DNA from: Clostridium sp. OF09-36
Lineage (GTDB): Bacteria > Bacillota > Clostridia > Lachnospirales > Lachnospiraceae
Length of the DNA stretch: 64,000 nucleotides
NCBI RefSeq assembly: GCF_003481985.1
Contig: NZ_QUMD01000002.1
Location: 257,590 to 321,589, forward strand
Direction: 5' to 3'
How positions within the stretch are numbered: position 1 is the stretch's first letter; each line of letters starts with the position of its first letter. The notes under the pieces are model-generated. The model ran no database searches. It saw nothing but the letters and a program-made list of their open reading frames with translations, and was not told the DNA's origin. Below, piece after piece: positions 55,362 to 63,853 of the stretch. The position numbers were made by a program, and so were the translations under genes.

Positions 55362-56554
55362 CAGTCAATTCCTTTTCTTAAATTTTCGATATTCTGGCGC
55401 ATCAGTCCGGCATAGGTAATACCGGCATCAAACTGCGCCCGGGTAACATTGTGGCAGGAATGAAGAAGCAGTGGTTCTGCCCCGGTCTCTTCTCCAATGA
55501 TCTCAGAGACCCGGTGACTGCTCAGTTCCAGGTAATATACAACCGGGATCTGCTCCTCTTTCACCTTATCGATCAGATAGGCGATGGTTTTCGCACTCGG
55601 CTCTGTGTCGGAGCTGCAGCCGGAAAATGCCGCCCGGTAATCCAGCTGGTATTCATCTGCCAGATAACGGAATGGGAATTTATCTCCCATCACGATCATG
55701 TTTCGTTTGCGGTTTCTGGAAACCTCACGGAAGCCTGCATCGATTTCTTCCAGTTCCTTTTTGTAATCTGCAGCCCCCTGCCGGAATACCTCTGCATGTG
55801 CCGGGTCTGCCTCTGCCAGTGTTTCTCCGATCACATCCACCAGCTTCATGGCATTTACCGGAGAAGTCCAGATGTGCTCGTCGTACTCAATCGCTTCTTC
55901 ATGGCCATCGTGATCCACATAGTCGCTGTGATCATGATCGTCAGCTTCCTGCGCATGGGCTGCGTGCTCCTCCGGTGTTTCATGGCTGTGGTCGTGGTCA
56001 TCAGCTTCCTGCGCATGGGCTGCATGCTCCTCCGGTGTCTCATGGCTGTGGTCGTGGTCATCAACAGCTGCATGGGAATGCGCATGGTCATGGTCGTGCC
56101 CTGCATCTTCCATGCCTTCCACGATTTCCTCTTCCACGGTATCTACATAATCCATCATGGTAACGATGGTCATATTGGAGGTATCCAGGGCGCCCAAGGT
56201 ATCCTCCAGCCAGTGTTCCATGGTCCCGCCGTTGCTGATCAGCACATCGGCATGCTGGATCGTCCGGATGTCGGCCGGGGTCGGCTCAAACGAATGACTG
56301 TCCATACCTGCCGGAATGACCATCTGAAGGTCCACCTGGTCACCAGCGATCTGCCGCACGAAATCGTAATATGGAAACAAGGTTACCGCTACTTTTAGTT
56401 TTCCGTTTTCTTCCGAAGATGCATCAAAGGCTCCCTGGCTCCCACCAGCCGGTCCGCATCCGCTAAGAAGCAGTGATGCCCCAAGGAACGCGGCCAGCAG
56501 ACGCTTTCCTGTCATATAGCCTTTCCAAACTGTATTGTGTCTGTTTAATTTCAT
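55361..56554 (-). CDS. znuA: Zinc-binding lipoprotein of the ZnuABC transporter, His-rich
   Basis: About 397 residues. A signal peptide with lipobox LLLSGCGP precedes the ZnuA/TroA fold: VTLFPYYDFVRQI, IPAGMDSHSFEPTPADI (metal His), and DEHIWTSPVNAMKL (metal His). A loop at about 155-235 holds two 20-residue repeats (DDHDHSHETPEEHAAHAQEA) and further His/Asp runs, typical of zinc rather than manganese binders. Start uncertain: 56554 or the internal ATG at 56515, which follows AAAGG and gives a standard lipoprotein signal. Confidence 0.93.
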   Translation of the reverse strand: MKLNRHNTVWKGYMTGKRLLAAFLGASLLLSGCGPAGGSQGAFDASSEENGKLKVAVTLFPYYDFVRQIAGDQVDLQMVIPAGMDSHSFEPTPADIRTIQHADVLISNGGTMEHWLEDTLGALDTSNMTIVTMMDYVDTVEEEIVEGMEDAGHDHDHAHSHAAVDDHDHSHETPEEHAAHAQEADDHDHSHETPEEHAAHAQEADDHDHSDYVDHDGHEEAIEYDEHIWTSPVNAMKLVDVIGETLAEADPAHAEVFRQGAADYKKELEEIDAGFREVSRNRKRNMIVMGDKFPFRYLADEYQLDYRAAFSGCSSDTEPSAKTIAYLIDKVKEEQIPVVYYLELSSHRVSEIIGEETGAEPLLLHSCHNVTRAQFDAGITYAGLMRQNIENLRKGID

Positions 56555-56625
56555 GTTCATTTCTTTCTGTTGCTGTCTCACCACTGCGGACAAACCTGCA
56601 CAGTGATATGTCTCTGTAACATCAG

Positions 56626-56715
56626 ACAGCTCCAGTCATCATGCACTGTGACTGAAGCTGTCTCATTTGGTTGCATAGCTAGTTTAAGTATACCACATTC
56701 TTTTTATTATGAAAA
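56626..56715 (-). promoter_or_regulatory. Leader hairpin and probable promoter of the znu operon
   Basis: TTTTCA, 17-base spacer, TATACT (56687-56715), overlapped by A/T-rich AATAATGATTCTTTTCAT, a candidate Zur/Fur-type site. Downstream lies hairpin GACAGCTCCAGTCA/TGACTGAAGCTGTC (56626-56664). Confidence 0.5.
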
Positions 56716-56721
56716 GAATCA

Positions 56722-58724
56722 TTATTTACAGATTTTCTCGATCCACTGGACCAGTTCTCCGTCATAATCAGCATCGCCATGCGGCTGGTCCCATACCAGG
56801 GCATAATCTACATCGGCGCCGGTCTTATTCTCCAGACTCAGTGCCAGCACAGCCGAGATAGAAAGTGCAGTATCGGCATCCTGGGTTCCGACCCGGATCC
56901 GGATATGCTCTGCCGTGTCGGCATCCTCAGAACCAATATAATTTAACGGGTTCAAAAGCTGTTTGCGCTCTGCTAACGCCTTATCTCCGATCACTGCATC
57001 ATAACCTTCTGCATACTTCGCATACTCATCCGGGAATTCTTCCTTTAAACTTTCCAGAACATCCGGCATATAGGAGTCGAAATGGAAATACTGGTGTGTC
57101 TCGTCACCGAATTCCAGATTCTCACCGGAATTCTCACTCATCTCCAGATTATCGAATGCCATAACTGTTTTCATTCTCGGATTGTAGTCAGCCAGGTAAT
57201 CATCCAGGCTGGTGATTTTGGCCTGTTTGCCGTCCCAACTGAGGAAGCTGCTTAAATCGCTTCCTTTTTCTGTTACAACGGCGCGTCCTGTATCCCTGGT
57301 TTCTGTGCTGTCCGTTTCCGACTTTATTCTTCCTGCATTCTCTATTTTCCCTGCATTTTCCAGTTTGCCAGTTTTCTTCTGTTTCTGTCCTTCGCCCAGC
57401 TTTCCTGCATTTTCTGGCTGACCGGTTGCCCCAGCTTTTTCTGCATCTGCCATCTGCCCTGCATCTCTGGTTTTTCCCGCATCTCCCGGCTGCCCTGCCC
57501 TGGCTTTCCACCACGGCCCTGCTTTGTATAATTTCCCTTCAGATAGTCCTCCAGCGTATACGGAACGTTCAGAGAACCTTCTGAAATTTTTTCCAGATAG
57601 ACCGTGGCTGCGTCTTCTACCTTCGCAACCATATAATTATAGAAGGAACCGCTGCGGCCATCTTCCCCTAAGTTCAATGCCTCGCCGCTTTCCGGATCTA
57701 CCAATTTCAAACTATTGATGTAATCCACATAGCCAGATGACATCTGTGCCGAAACTGCCTTCTCAAAGTCAGTGGACTCGCCGTTTTCACCACTCCTGCT
57801 GTTGTTGTAGGTCTGAAGGTTCTGATACATCCACTCATATGCCTGGTCCGCATGATCCAGATCTGTGATCGGACAATAAGCCTGCGCAGCATAGACATCA
57901 TCTGTCTGATCCATGGCCGCACCGATTTCCTTTAAATATGGGTCATAATCAGACACATTTCCGGTACTGCCAAGGAGTGCACTCATTGCTCCACCCGCAC
58001 TAGTGCCGATGGAAATGATCTTGTTTGCATCACCGGCCATTTCCGCATCATTCGCTTTCAGGAAGTGGATTCCCGCCTTCAGGTCCACCAGACCCGCCGG
58101 GGATTTTCCGATATAGGTGCCATCTGCACTCTGGGTTTCCTTTCCACGGCTGGCAGGAGAAACAAAAATATATCCCTGCTTGATATAATTGCTGTTTCTG
58201 TCAGAAATCTTCGAAGCATCTGCCTCTGCATATCCGCCCACACCATTCTGGTAAATGATCGGAGCCGTCGCTGCTGTGTAGCCATTTACAGTTCCTTTTT
58301 CATTGATGGTCCCGCCCGCATTCATATAAGCAGCCGGTACATAAATGTTCATGCATTCCTTTACCGGATCTGCCGGGTTTTCGCAGTAGACAATGTATTC
58401 CAGACCGTAACAGCCGTATTCATCATAATAAACCCATTTATCCTGAAAATCCTTCAGGTCCAGACTCCCCTGCAAAAGCTGTGATACATCCGGGGTCTGG
58501 CTCATGGCCATACCTGCATAGAATGGCTTGCCATCTGCTCCAGCTTTTTCGTCTGCGGCTCCCTGCATATCTGGATCTGTAGTATTCTGCTGATTTTCTT
58601 CTCCTGTTTCCACTCCGGATGCCACTGTACCGGCTTTCTGGCTGCTGCAGCCAGATACTCCCACCGCTGCAACCGCGGCCGCAAACAATAAGCTTCCCTG
58701 ATAAAACCGTTTTTTTCGCTTCAT
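56722..58724 (-). CDS. Secreted alpha/beta hydrolase lipoprotein, subtype-B tannase-like (one frameshift)
   Basis: About 667 residues. A lipobox (AVGVSGCSSQ) follows a signal peptide. The hydrolase domain shows the nucleophile elbow IGTSAGGAMSALLG and a C-terminal Asp/His pair in ALVWDQPHGDADYD; YVPAAYMNAGG and GVGGYAEAD are also seen in subtype-B tannases. Around 420-490 lies a low-complexity Gly/Lys/Glu/Gln insert (AGKIENAGRIK). The frame changes near 57460; one G in GGCAGGGCAG restores the insert, so the gene is probably whole. It may cleave gallate or similar plant esters; the substrate is inferred only from the family. Confidence 0.8.
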
Positions 58725-58852
58725 ATTAAATATACTCCTGTTCTATGGCTGTTCACAGTCACAGCCTTTTTCATGACGTTCATTTTATAAAGCGAATGTG
58801 ATTGGAACATGGAAAATCTGTGTTCATTTTGTGAAATTGCATGCGTATCTTT

Positions 58853-58907
58853 GCGGAACGTTTTTGTTTCATAGGACGCAATTTCCTGCGAAACAAAAAC
58901 GCCCCGC
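58853..58907. repeat. Palindrome family B, copy 2
   Basis: Arms GCGG-CGTTTTTGTTTC and GAAACAAAAACG-CCGC around the conserved centre ATAGGACGCAATTTCCTGC. The same centre, with unrelated arms, occurs at 33619-33657. Confidence 0.7.
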
Positions 58908-59056
58908 AATCCAGACGCGTGACTTGTTTCGTCAGTCATCTGGTATTTACGAGGTGTTCTGTCATTTATAACGATTGGTTGCTCTCACGATATTACAGTT
59001 TGTGCTGCCTGCTCAGCAAAGGATTTTTCCGATGCTGTACATCCTGATCGTTCAAA

Positions 59057-59482
59057 TTATTTTGCCAGTGCTGCACCAAGTGCCTTGCATGCTGCTTCGT
59101 CATCGTCATTCGGAGTCAGGTTTGCGATCACACCCTCGCCATTTACTACGGTTGCGCCAGCTGCCTGCATGCGCTCTACCCATTTGCGCATCCACTCGCC
59201 ATCGCCCCAGTCATAAGAACCAAAGAGGCCAACGGTCTTGCCGGAGCAGATTCCCTCTACTGCTGTTACAAAATCATCCATCTCTGCATCCAACTCCTCA
59301 TCGCCCATAGCGGAAGCGCCCAGTGCGAAGCTGTCTGCATCCTTTAACATAGAAACATCTGCTGCGGATACTTCAACAACATTGGCCTTTCCACCTGCTT
59401 CTTCCACACCTGCACCTACAGCCTCAGCCATAGCCTGTGTATTTCCGGTGCTGCTCCAGTAGATTACGTTTACTTCTTTCAT
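59057..59482 (-). CDS. Flavodoxin
   Basis: A 141-residue short-chain flavodoxin: FMN phosphate loop VIYWSSTGNTQAMAEAV, second loop GASAMGDEELDAEM with the flavin-stacking region, third loop FGSYDWGDGEWMRKW. Chosen start at 59482 follows AAAGGAG. It carries electrons in place of ferredoxin when iron is short. The upstream DUF3793 gene and the iron box at 60368 support iron control. Confidence 0.95.
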   Translation of the reverse strand: MKEVNVIYWSSTGNTQAMAEAVGAGVEEAGGKANVVEVSAADVSMLKDADSFALGASAMGDEELDAEMDDFVTAVEGICSGKTVGLFGSYDWGDGEWMRKWVERMQAAGATVVNGEGVIANLTPNDDDEAACKALGAALAK

Positions 59483-59629
59483 GTTCGTTGTTCTCCTTTC
59501 TATTTCCGGCTGCATGGCATTTTCCATACAGTCTCCATCCACAGCGTAGAAACGTGTCGCTGTTTGCACAATGCATGGACAGTAACATTTTCATCTGCTG
59601 CAGGATCTGGCATATTGTCTCGAATTTCT

Positions 59630-59680
59630 GTTTTACAAGGAATTACGCTCTGTAAAGCAAAAATGCTCTGTGAAGATGTG
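59630..59680. repeat. Palindrome family B, divergent copy 3
   Basis: TTTTACA...TGTAAAGC arms around AAGGAATTACGCTC, the reverse complement of a GAGCGTAATTCCT centre close to the family core. It lies between the DUF3793 and flavodoxin genes. Confidence 0.45.
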
Positions 59681-59704
59681 CCATGACACCTTCTTTTTTC
59701 ATGC

Positions 59705-60295
59705 TTAAGATACCGCCACGTGGGACAGTGTCCGCCCACACATGATTTCCCGAAGAGCCTGTTCCTTTACCCGGTCATACAGGTCAAAGATTTTTTCCGC
59801 CTCCTTCGGATTCTGGTATACCTTCCAGTAACGGGATGTCAGGCTGTTTTCTCCGCGGTTGATGATAAATCCTTTCACATCTCCCACCGGGTAGCCCAGC
59901 AAAACGCCCAACTCATGAGGGAATTCTTTCGCAGTTCCAGCATAGCGCTGATACCGCCTCCGGAGTCTCGCCAGCACAGAAGCCACGTCAAACCGGTCAT
60001 ATCCGCAGTTCTGCAAAAATTCCCGGACCTCCCGGCTCTTGAGATGCCGTTCCAGCTGCTCATAGCGGTAGAGAAATAAAACTTCTTTTTCCGCGTCCAT
60101 GTAAAGCGGAATACAGATAATTCTGCTCTTTTTTAAGTACGCACGGATCTTACGCCATCCGCCCGGTTTCATGGTAATGAGATTGGAAATCTTCACACCC
60201 TTTAAAACCGGTGCGCATTGTGTCACAACCCGAAAGCCAAACTTTTCTTCCGATGTACAGTTATTCAGAAAATGAAGCATGGTCTCTGCTGACAT
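59705..60295 (-). CDS. DUF3793-family protein
   Basis: A 196-residue protein with the family features: start of type MLHFLNNCTSEEKFGFRVVTQCAPVLKG, then RIICIPLYMDAEKEVLFLYRYEQLERHL and PHELGVLLGYPVGDVKGFI. DUF3793 proteins recur next to flavodoxin and feo genes in Clostridia; their function is not known. It is the first gene after the iron-box promoter and probably cotranscribed with flavodoxin, despite the family B hairpin between them. Confidence 0.9.
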   Translation of the reverse strand: MSAETMLHFLNNCTSEEKFGFRVVTQCAPVLKGVKISNLITMKPGGWRKIRAYLKKSRIICIPLYMDAEKEVLFLYRYEQLERHLKSREVREFLQNCGYDRFDVASVLARLRRRYQRYAGTAKEFPHELGVLLGYPVGDVKGFIINRGENSLTSRYWKVYQNPKEAEKIFDLYDRVKEQALREIMCGRTLSHVAVS

Positions 60296-60364
60296 GTGCC
60301 GTTCCTCCCTGTAAGATTTCTTTTCACCTGCGCATCAGTTACCTGTCGCTAACCAGATGTGAGT

Positions 60365-60393
60365 ATGTTAGCATATGCTAACTATTAAGTCAA
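60365..60393 (-). promoter_or_regulatory. Promoter with DtxR-type iron box ahead of DUF3793-flavodoxin
   Basis: TTGACT, 17-base spacer, TAACAT; the spacer and -10 carry the perfect palindrome GTTAGCATATGCTAAC (core TTAG-N6-CTAA, 60368-60381). Confidence 0.78.
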
Positions 60394-60551
60394 TCCACTT
60401 TTTCGAGTAAAATTCTCATTAATGCTTTATTGAGAATTTGTTGTGATCTGGCCTGCATCTTTTGATTTATTTTTACGCATTTTTACGATTTTATTACATT
60501 GGTTGATTTTTCTTATTTCTCTTGCTACCATTTTGCAAGGAGGTCAATGAC

Positions 60552-61460
60552 ATGAATCAACGAAAATACCTGATCGGTGATGTGGCAAGCCTTATGGGCA
60601 TGAGCCGCGACACCATCCGTCATTATGAAAAACGCGGACTGCTCACTGCCCAAAAAGCAGAAAACGGTTACCGCTACTATACAGAAACGGATCTTTCCAG
60701 GCTTCTCGGTATCCTTTACCAGAGAAAGATGGATATCGGCCTGAATGATCTTGCTGCACTCTGGAATGCGCAGGATTCTTCCGACTCCAATGAGCAGTTA
60801 AACCGGATCATCAGCCAGCGTCTGGCAGAAGAAGAGGCGGCAATCGAAGAACACAAACGCACGATTGCCCGCTTAAAGCTCACAAAAAACGATTGCGAGA
60901 ACATGCAGAAATATGCAGACCAGATTTTTCTTTGCTCTATTCCGGATTCCTATCTGATCGAAACGAACCTGGCATTTCAGGATGGTCTTGAACAATGGTT
61001 CCAATACGCAAAGGAATACAATGGGCTGGATACCATGTATCTGTTTGATGAATTTCAGCTTCAGACAACATCGCCGGAAATGCCTTTGGCAGATTCCCTG
61101 CATATCGCGGCTGGGAAAAACGCTCTGTCAGCTTCGCAGCCTGCAGCACAGAAGGATACCCTGTGTCTCGATTATCAGCGTTCCTCTCTTCTGCTTCATA
61201 AGGATATGGCAGAATACACTGATTATTCTGTCCCTACCGATATTCCCTGTACGGATCCGTCCAGACAATATCTGTCTGTATTCTATACTTCACAGGACCG
61301 CATTCCGCCAGTCCATGTAGTCCGGAATATGATCGCCTATGCACAGAAAAACGGCTTACATCATGGCTCACAGCTGTTTTCTACCTTTCTCATGCAGGGG
61401 ATCCGCGGACAAAAGCAGTGCTATTATATGCAGTTGTATCTTGCTGTATCAGATTCCTGA
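60552..61460 (+). CDS. MerR-family transcriptional regulator
   Basis: A 302-residue regulator: MerR winged HTH (YLIGDVASLMGMSRDTIRHYEKRGLL, NGYRYYTETDL) at 1-75, a coiled dimer helix (LAEEEAAIEEHKRTIARLKL) at about 95-125 and a long effector domain resembling the GyrI/BmrR type. No Cys metal site is obvious. The start follows AAGGAGGTCAATGAC. It has no clear target gene next to it. Confidence 0.9.
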   Translation: MNQRKYLIGDVASLMGMSRDTIRHYEKRGLLTAQKAENGYRYYTETDLSRLLGILYQRKMDIGLNDLAALWNAQDSSDSNEQLNRIISQRLAEEEAAIEEHKRTIARLKLTKNDCENMQKYADQIFLCSIPDSYLIETNLAFQDGLEQWFQYAKEYNGLDTMYLFDEFQLQTTSPEMPLADSLHIAAGKNALSASQPAAQKDTLCLDYQRSSLLLHKDMAEYTDYSVPTDIPCTDPSRQYLSVFYTSQDRIPPVHVVRNMIAYAQKNGLHHGSQLFSTFLMQGIRGQKQCYYMQLYLAVSDS

Positions 61461-61504
61461 GGAAAAAACATTTACACTTTGAAAGATATAGAATATATGC
61501 ATTT

Positions 61505-61539
61505 AAAAAGGACGTGCCGCCTTCGACACGTCCTTTTTT
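61505..61539 (+). terminator. Rho-independent terminator after the MerR gene
   Basis: Stem AAAAAGGACGTG/CACGTCCTTTTT. Confidence 0.88.
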
Positions 61540-61659
61540 GCAGAGAGTTTTTATTTTATGACTCTGTCACCTGACAGTCCGTCATTTGTTGCATTCATTA
61601 TGTGATGGTTTTCATAGCTTTTATATCTGTTCTATTTTTCCGGTTCTGGAGTCCTCCTG

Positions 61660-63108
61660 TTAATTCGCACTATATTTCTCGGTTCCTTCATAGGTTACCA
61701 TACCCTTACTGTCGGTGCAGTAGTAACGGTCATCGCCATCTTTGGCATTCTTCTTATTCTTCTGGATCTTGCCGCTGGTATTTACCAGGTAAGCACCGTC
61801 CTTGGAAGAATCATCCGGGTCGTTCCAGTCTACTTTCTTAAGCTTCTCCTCCTTATCAGCCTCGATCCGTTTGCCCTTCTCATAGATCACGCCGTCCTCA
61901 ATGCCATTGTAGCCCTGGCCGCGCTCATCTCCGGATTTGCGGAAGTTGTAGGTATGGCGCTCTCCGTCAATGTCCAGGGTTACGGTTCCGGTCTTCATTG
62001 CGCCATCCTTAGAGGTTCCGCCGAAGTAGTAAAGCTCCTCCGGATCACCTGCCTCCGGCAGATTGCTCTCACTCTCAACCTCTGTGCAGGTCAGGATATC
62101 GTTACCGGATACAGTCAGCTTATAAAGGCCTTCCAGCATCTTGCCATACTCATCAAACGCATAGTAGGATCCATTGATCTTTTTGATGCGGCTCTTGACT
62201 ACATCACCATCTTTTTCTGCATAATACCAGCGCTCCTCGCCATCTGCGTAACCATCCGGGTCTGTGTTCTCACCAGGAACTGTCTTAAACCAGCCAACAG
62301 ACAGCCAGCTGTCACTGACCGGGCTATAGAAGCTCGGGGTTGCCACAGATGCTGCATTGCTGGAGCTTGCATACCAGCTGAAGCGTGCATTACCATACTC
62401 CTCAAAGTAATACTTGCGCCCGTTGATGGTCTTTTTTGTATCTGCCGCCTTTTTACCGTTTGCATTGAAATAGAACCAGTACCAGTCCTGGAACTCATCG
62501 TTGGTCTGGTCATCATCCACTACATCCAGGCGCTCCCATTGGTGGCTTCTCATGGCCCCGTCATTCGCCGCCCCCAGATAATACACGCCTGTCTGCCATG
62601 CGTCATCCCCGGTCTGGCGCTCACCCTGCTCATCGATCCAGCCGTAAAGCATTTTTCCCTGCTCATCAAACGCATATTTTTTTGTTACTCCATCTGCCCG
62701 GACGATGCTCTTAAAATTCACTTTTCCGGAATCTTTTGCCTTATAGGCCTTTCCATCCGCGCCGAAATAATACCAGGCTGTATCTGAATCATCGTCGTCC
62801 TGCTTGTCTTCGTTTTCTAACTCCCGCCACTGGTTTTTGACCATGGCACCGCTTTCGTTGACATAGTAGTAATTGTCGTTATCCTCCACCAGCTGGTCTG
62901 TTGCCATATCCCCGTCTTCATCTAACCAGAAAAAGTCGTTTCCGGATTTTCTCCAGACAGATGTAACTGCCTCTCCATCCTTATCATAATAGCGCCAGGT
63001 TCCGTCTTCCTCCTGCCAGCCTGTCGCCGCAAAGGACAGCATACTCGTTCCCAGGGTCAGCGCTGCGGCTGCACACGGAATCAAAAGTGTTTTTGTGTGT
63101 TTTTTCAT
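61660..63108 (-). CDS. Secreted choline/cell-wall-binding-repeat protein
   Basis: A 482-residue exported protein. A signal peptide (KKHTKTLLIPCAAAALTLG, cleaved near SFA-A) is followed by at least nine degenerate CW_binding_1 repeats, for example GWQEEDGTWRYYDKDGEAV and TAWYYFGADGKAYKAK. No catalytic domain is seen. Repeats of this type bind choline or related teichoic-acid groups, or form carbohydrate-binding solenoids in toxins. The acidic, Asp-rich repeats suggest calcium or polysaccharide contact. Ribosome site AAAGGAG. Confidence 0.9.
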   Translation of the reverse strand: MKKHTKTLLIPCAAAALTLGTSMLSFAATGWQEEDGTWRYYDKDGEAVTSVWRKSGNDFFWLDEDGDMATDQLVEDNDNYYYVNESGAMVKNQWRELENEDKQDDDDSDTAWYYFGADGKAYKAKDSGKVNFKSIVRADGVTKKYAFDEQGKMLYGWIDEQGERQTGDDAWQTGVYYLGAANDGAMRSHQWERLDVVDDDQTNDEFQDWYWFYFNANGKKAADTKKTINGRKYYFEEYGNARFSWYASSSNAASVATPSFYSPVSDSWLSVGWFKTVPGENTDPDGYADGEERWYYAEKDGDVVKSRIKKINGSYYAFDEYGKMLEGLYKLTVSGNDILTCTEVESESNLPEAGDPEELYYFGGTSKDGAMKTGTVTLDIDGERHTYNFRKSGDERGQGYNGIEDGVIYEKGKRIEADKEEKLKKVDWNDPDDSSKDGAYLVNTSGKIQKNKKNAKDGDDRYYCTDSKGMVTYEGTEKYSAN

Positions 63109-63272
63109 TGTATTTTCTCCTTTCGATGCTCTTGTCATCTGACAGTCCTGACTTTACACCATGGAACCATTCCAAGGTCAATGGAAGTAAACGAATCGTA
63201 AAAATCCGTAATTTTTCAGAAATATTTCTTGCTTTCTTGACTATTTTCTTAACACAATCTATACTGTCAGTA

Positions 63273-63302
63273 TGTTATTGTTCACGCGTTGCGCAAACAA
63301 CA
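63273..63302. repeat. Short dispersed palindrome (family A), copy 4
   Basis: GTTATTGTTCACGCG then TTGCGCAAACAAC, just ahead of the DUF5684-like gene. Confidence 0.55.
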
Positions 63303-63332
63303 GGACGCAAAAGAGAAAGGAAGGTATACGTT

Positions 63333-63761
63333 ATGAATAATTTTGCTGCTTTAATTCTCGCCAGCATTGGAACCATTGTCATTCTGGCTGTTGGCTGGTA
63401 CGTTCTTCTGGCAATTGCTTACTGGAAAATTTTTGAAAAGGCCGGAGAACCGGGCTGGAAGGCTTTGATCCCATTTTACAACACCTACTCCCAGTACAAA
63501 TTCACCTGGAACCCGAATATGTTCTGGATCGTACTGGTCTGCTCCTTACTTGGAGGAGTACTCGGTTCCACAGAAGGTGCTTTATCTTATGTTGGCACTC
63601 TGTTCACACTGGCTTCTGCCATCGTCAATATCATTGCTGCAAACAAGCTCTCAAAAGCGTTTGGACATGGCGTAGGATTCACGATCGGTTTATTTTTCTT
63701 AAACCCGATCTTTATGCTGATCCTTGCATTCAGCAGTGATGAATACATCGGGCCACAGTAA
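63333..63761 (+). CDS. DUF5684-like membrane protein
   Basis: A 142-residue protein with four membrane helices; the cytoplasmic motif AYWKIFEKAGEPGWKALIPFYN is the hallmark of the family, often found in signal-peptidase-like or stress proteins. The tail is FSSDEYIGPQ. The start follows AAAGGAAGG. The function is unknown. It stands alone and converges with the next gene over a family C palindrome. Confidence 0.85.
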   Translation: MNNFAALILASIGTIVILAVGWYVLLAIAYWKIFEKAGEPGWKALIPFYNTYSQYKFTWNPNMFWIVLVCSLLGGVLGSTEGALSYVGTLFTLASAIVNIIAANKLSKAFGHGVGFTIGLFFLNPIFMLILAFSSDEYIGPQ

Positions 63762-63770
63762 AATCTAATA

Positions 63771-63853
63771 TAACAATTTAAGTATATGACAAGGGCCGTG
63801 TGAGTTGCCGAAAGGCAACTCACACGGCCCTATTAAGTTAATCAAATTGTTAT
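63771..63853. repeat. Dispersed palindromic element (family C), copy 2; bidirectional terminator
   Basis: TAACAATTTAAGTATATGAC, then hairpin GGGCCGTGTGAGTTGCC/GGCAACTCACACGGCCC (perfect 17 bp), then an arm ending CAAATTGTTA. Inverted copy of 53748-53832. Confidence 0.88.

Noticed and set aside
55451..56398. 315-residue plus-strand frame opposite znuA
   Set aside because: Arises from the His/Asp repeats read in reverse (Met/Val/Ile runs); znuA has full domain support.
61954..62787. 277-residue plus-strand frame opposite the choline-binding-repeat gene
   Set aside because: Cys/Ile-rich antisense of the Tyr/Gly/Asp repeats; no start site.
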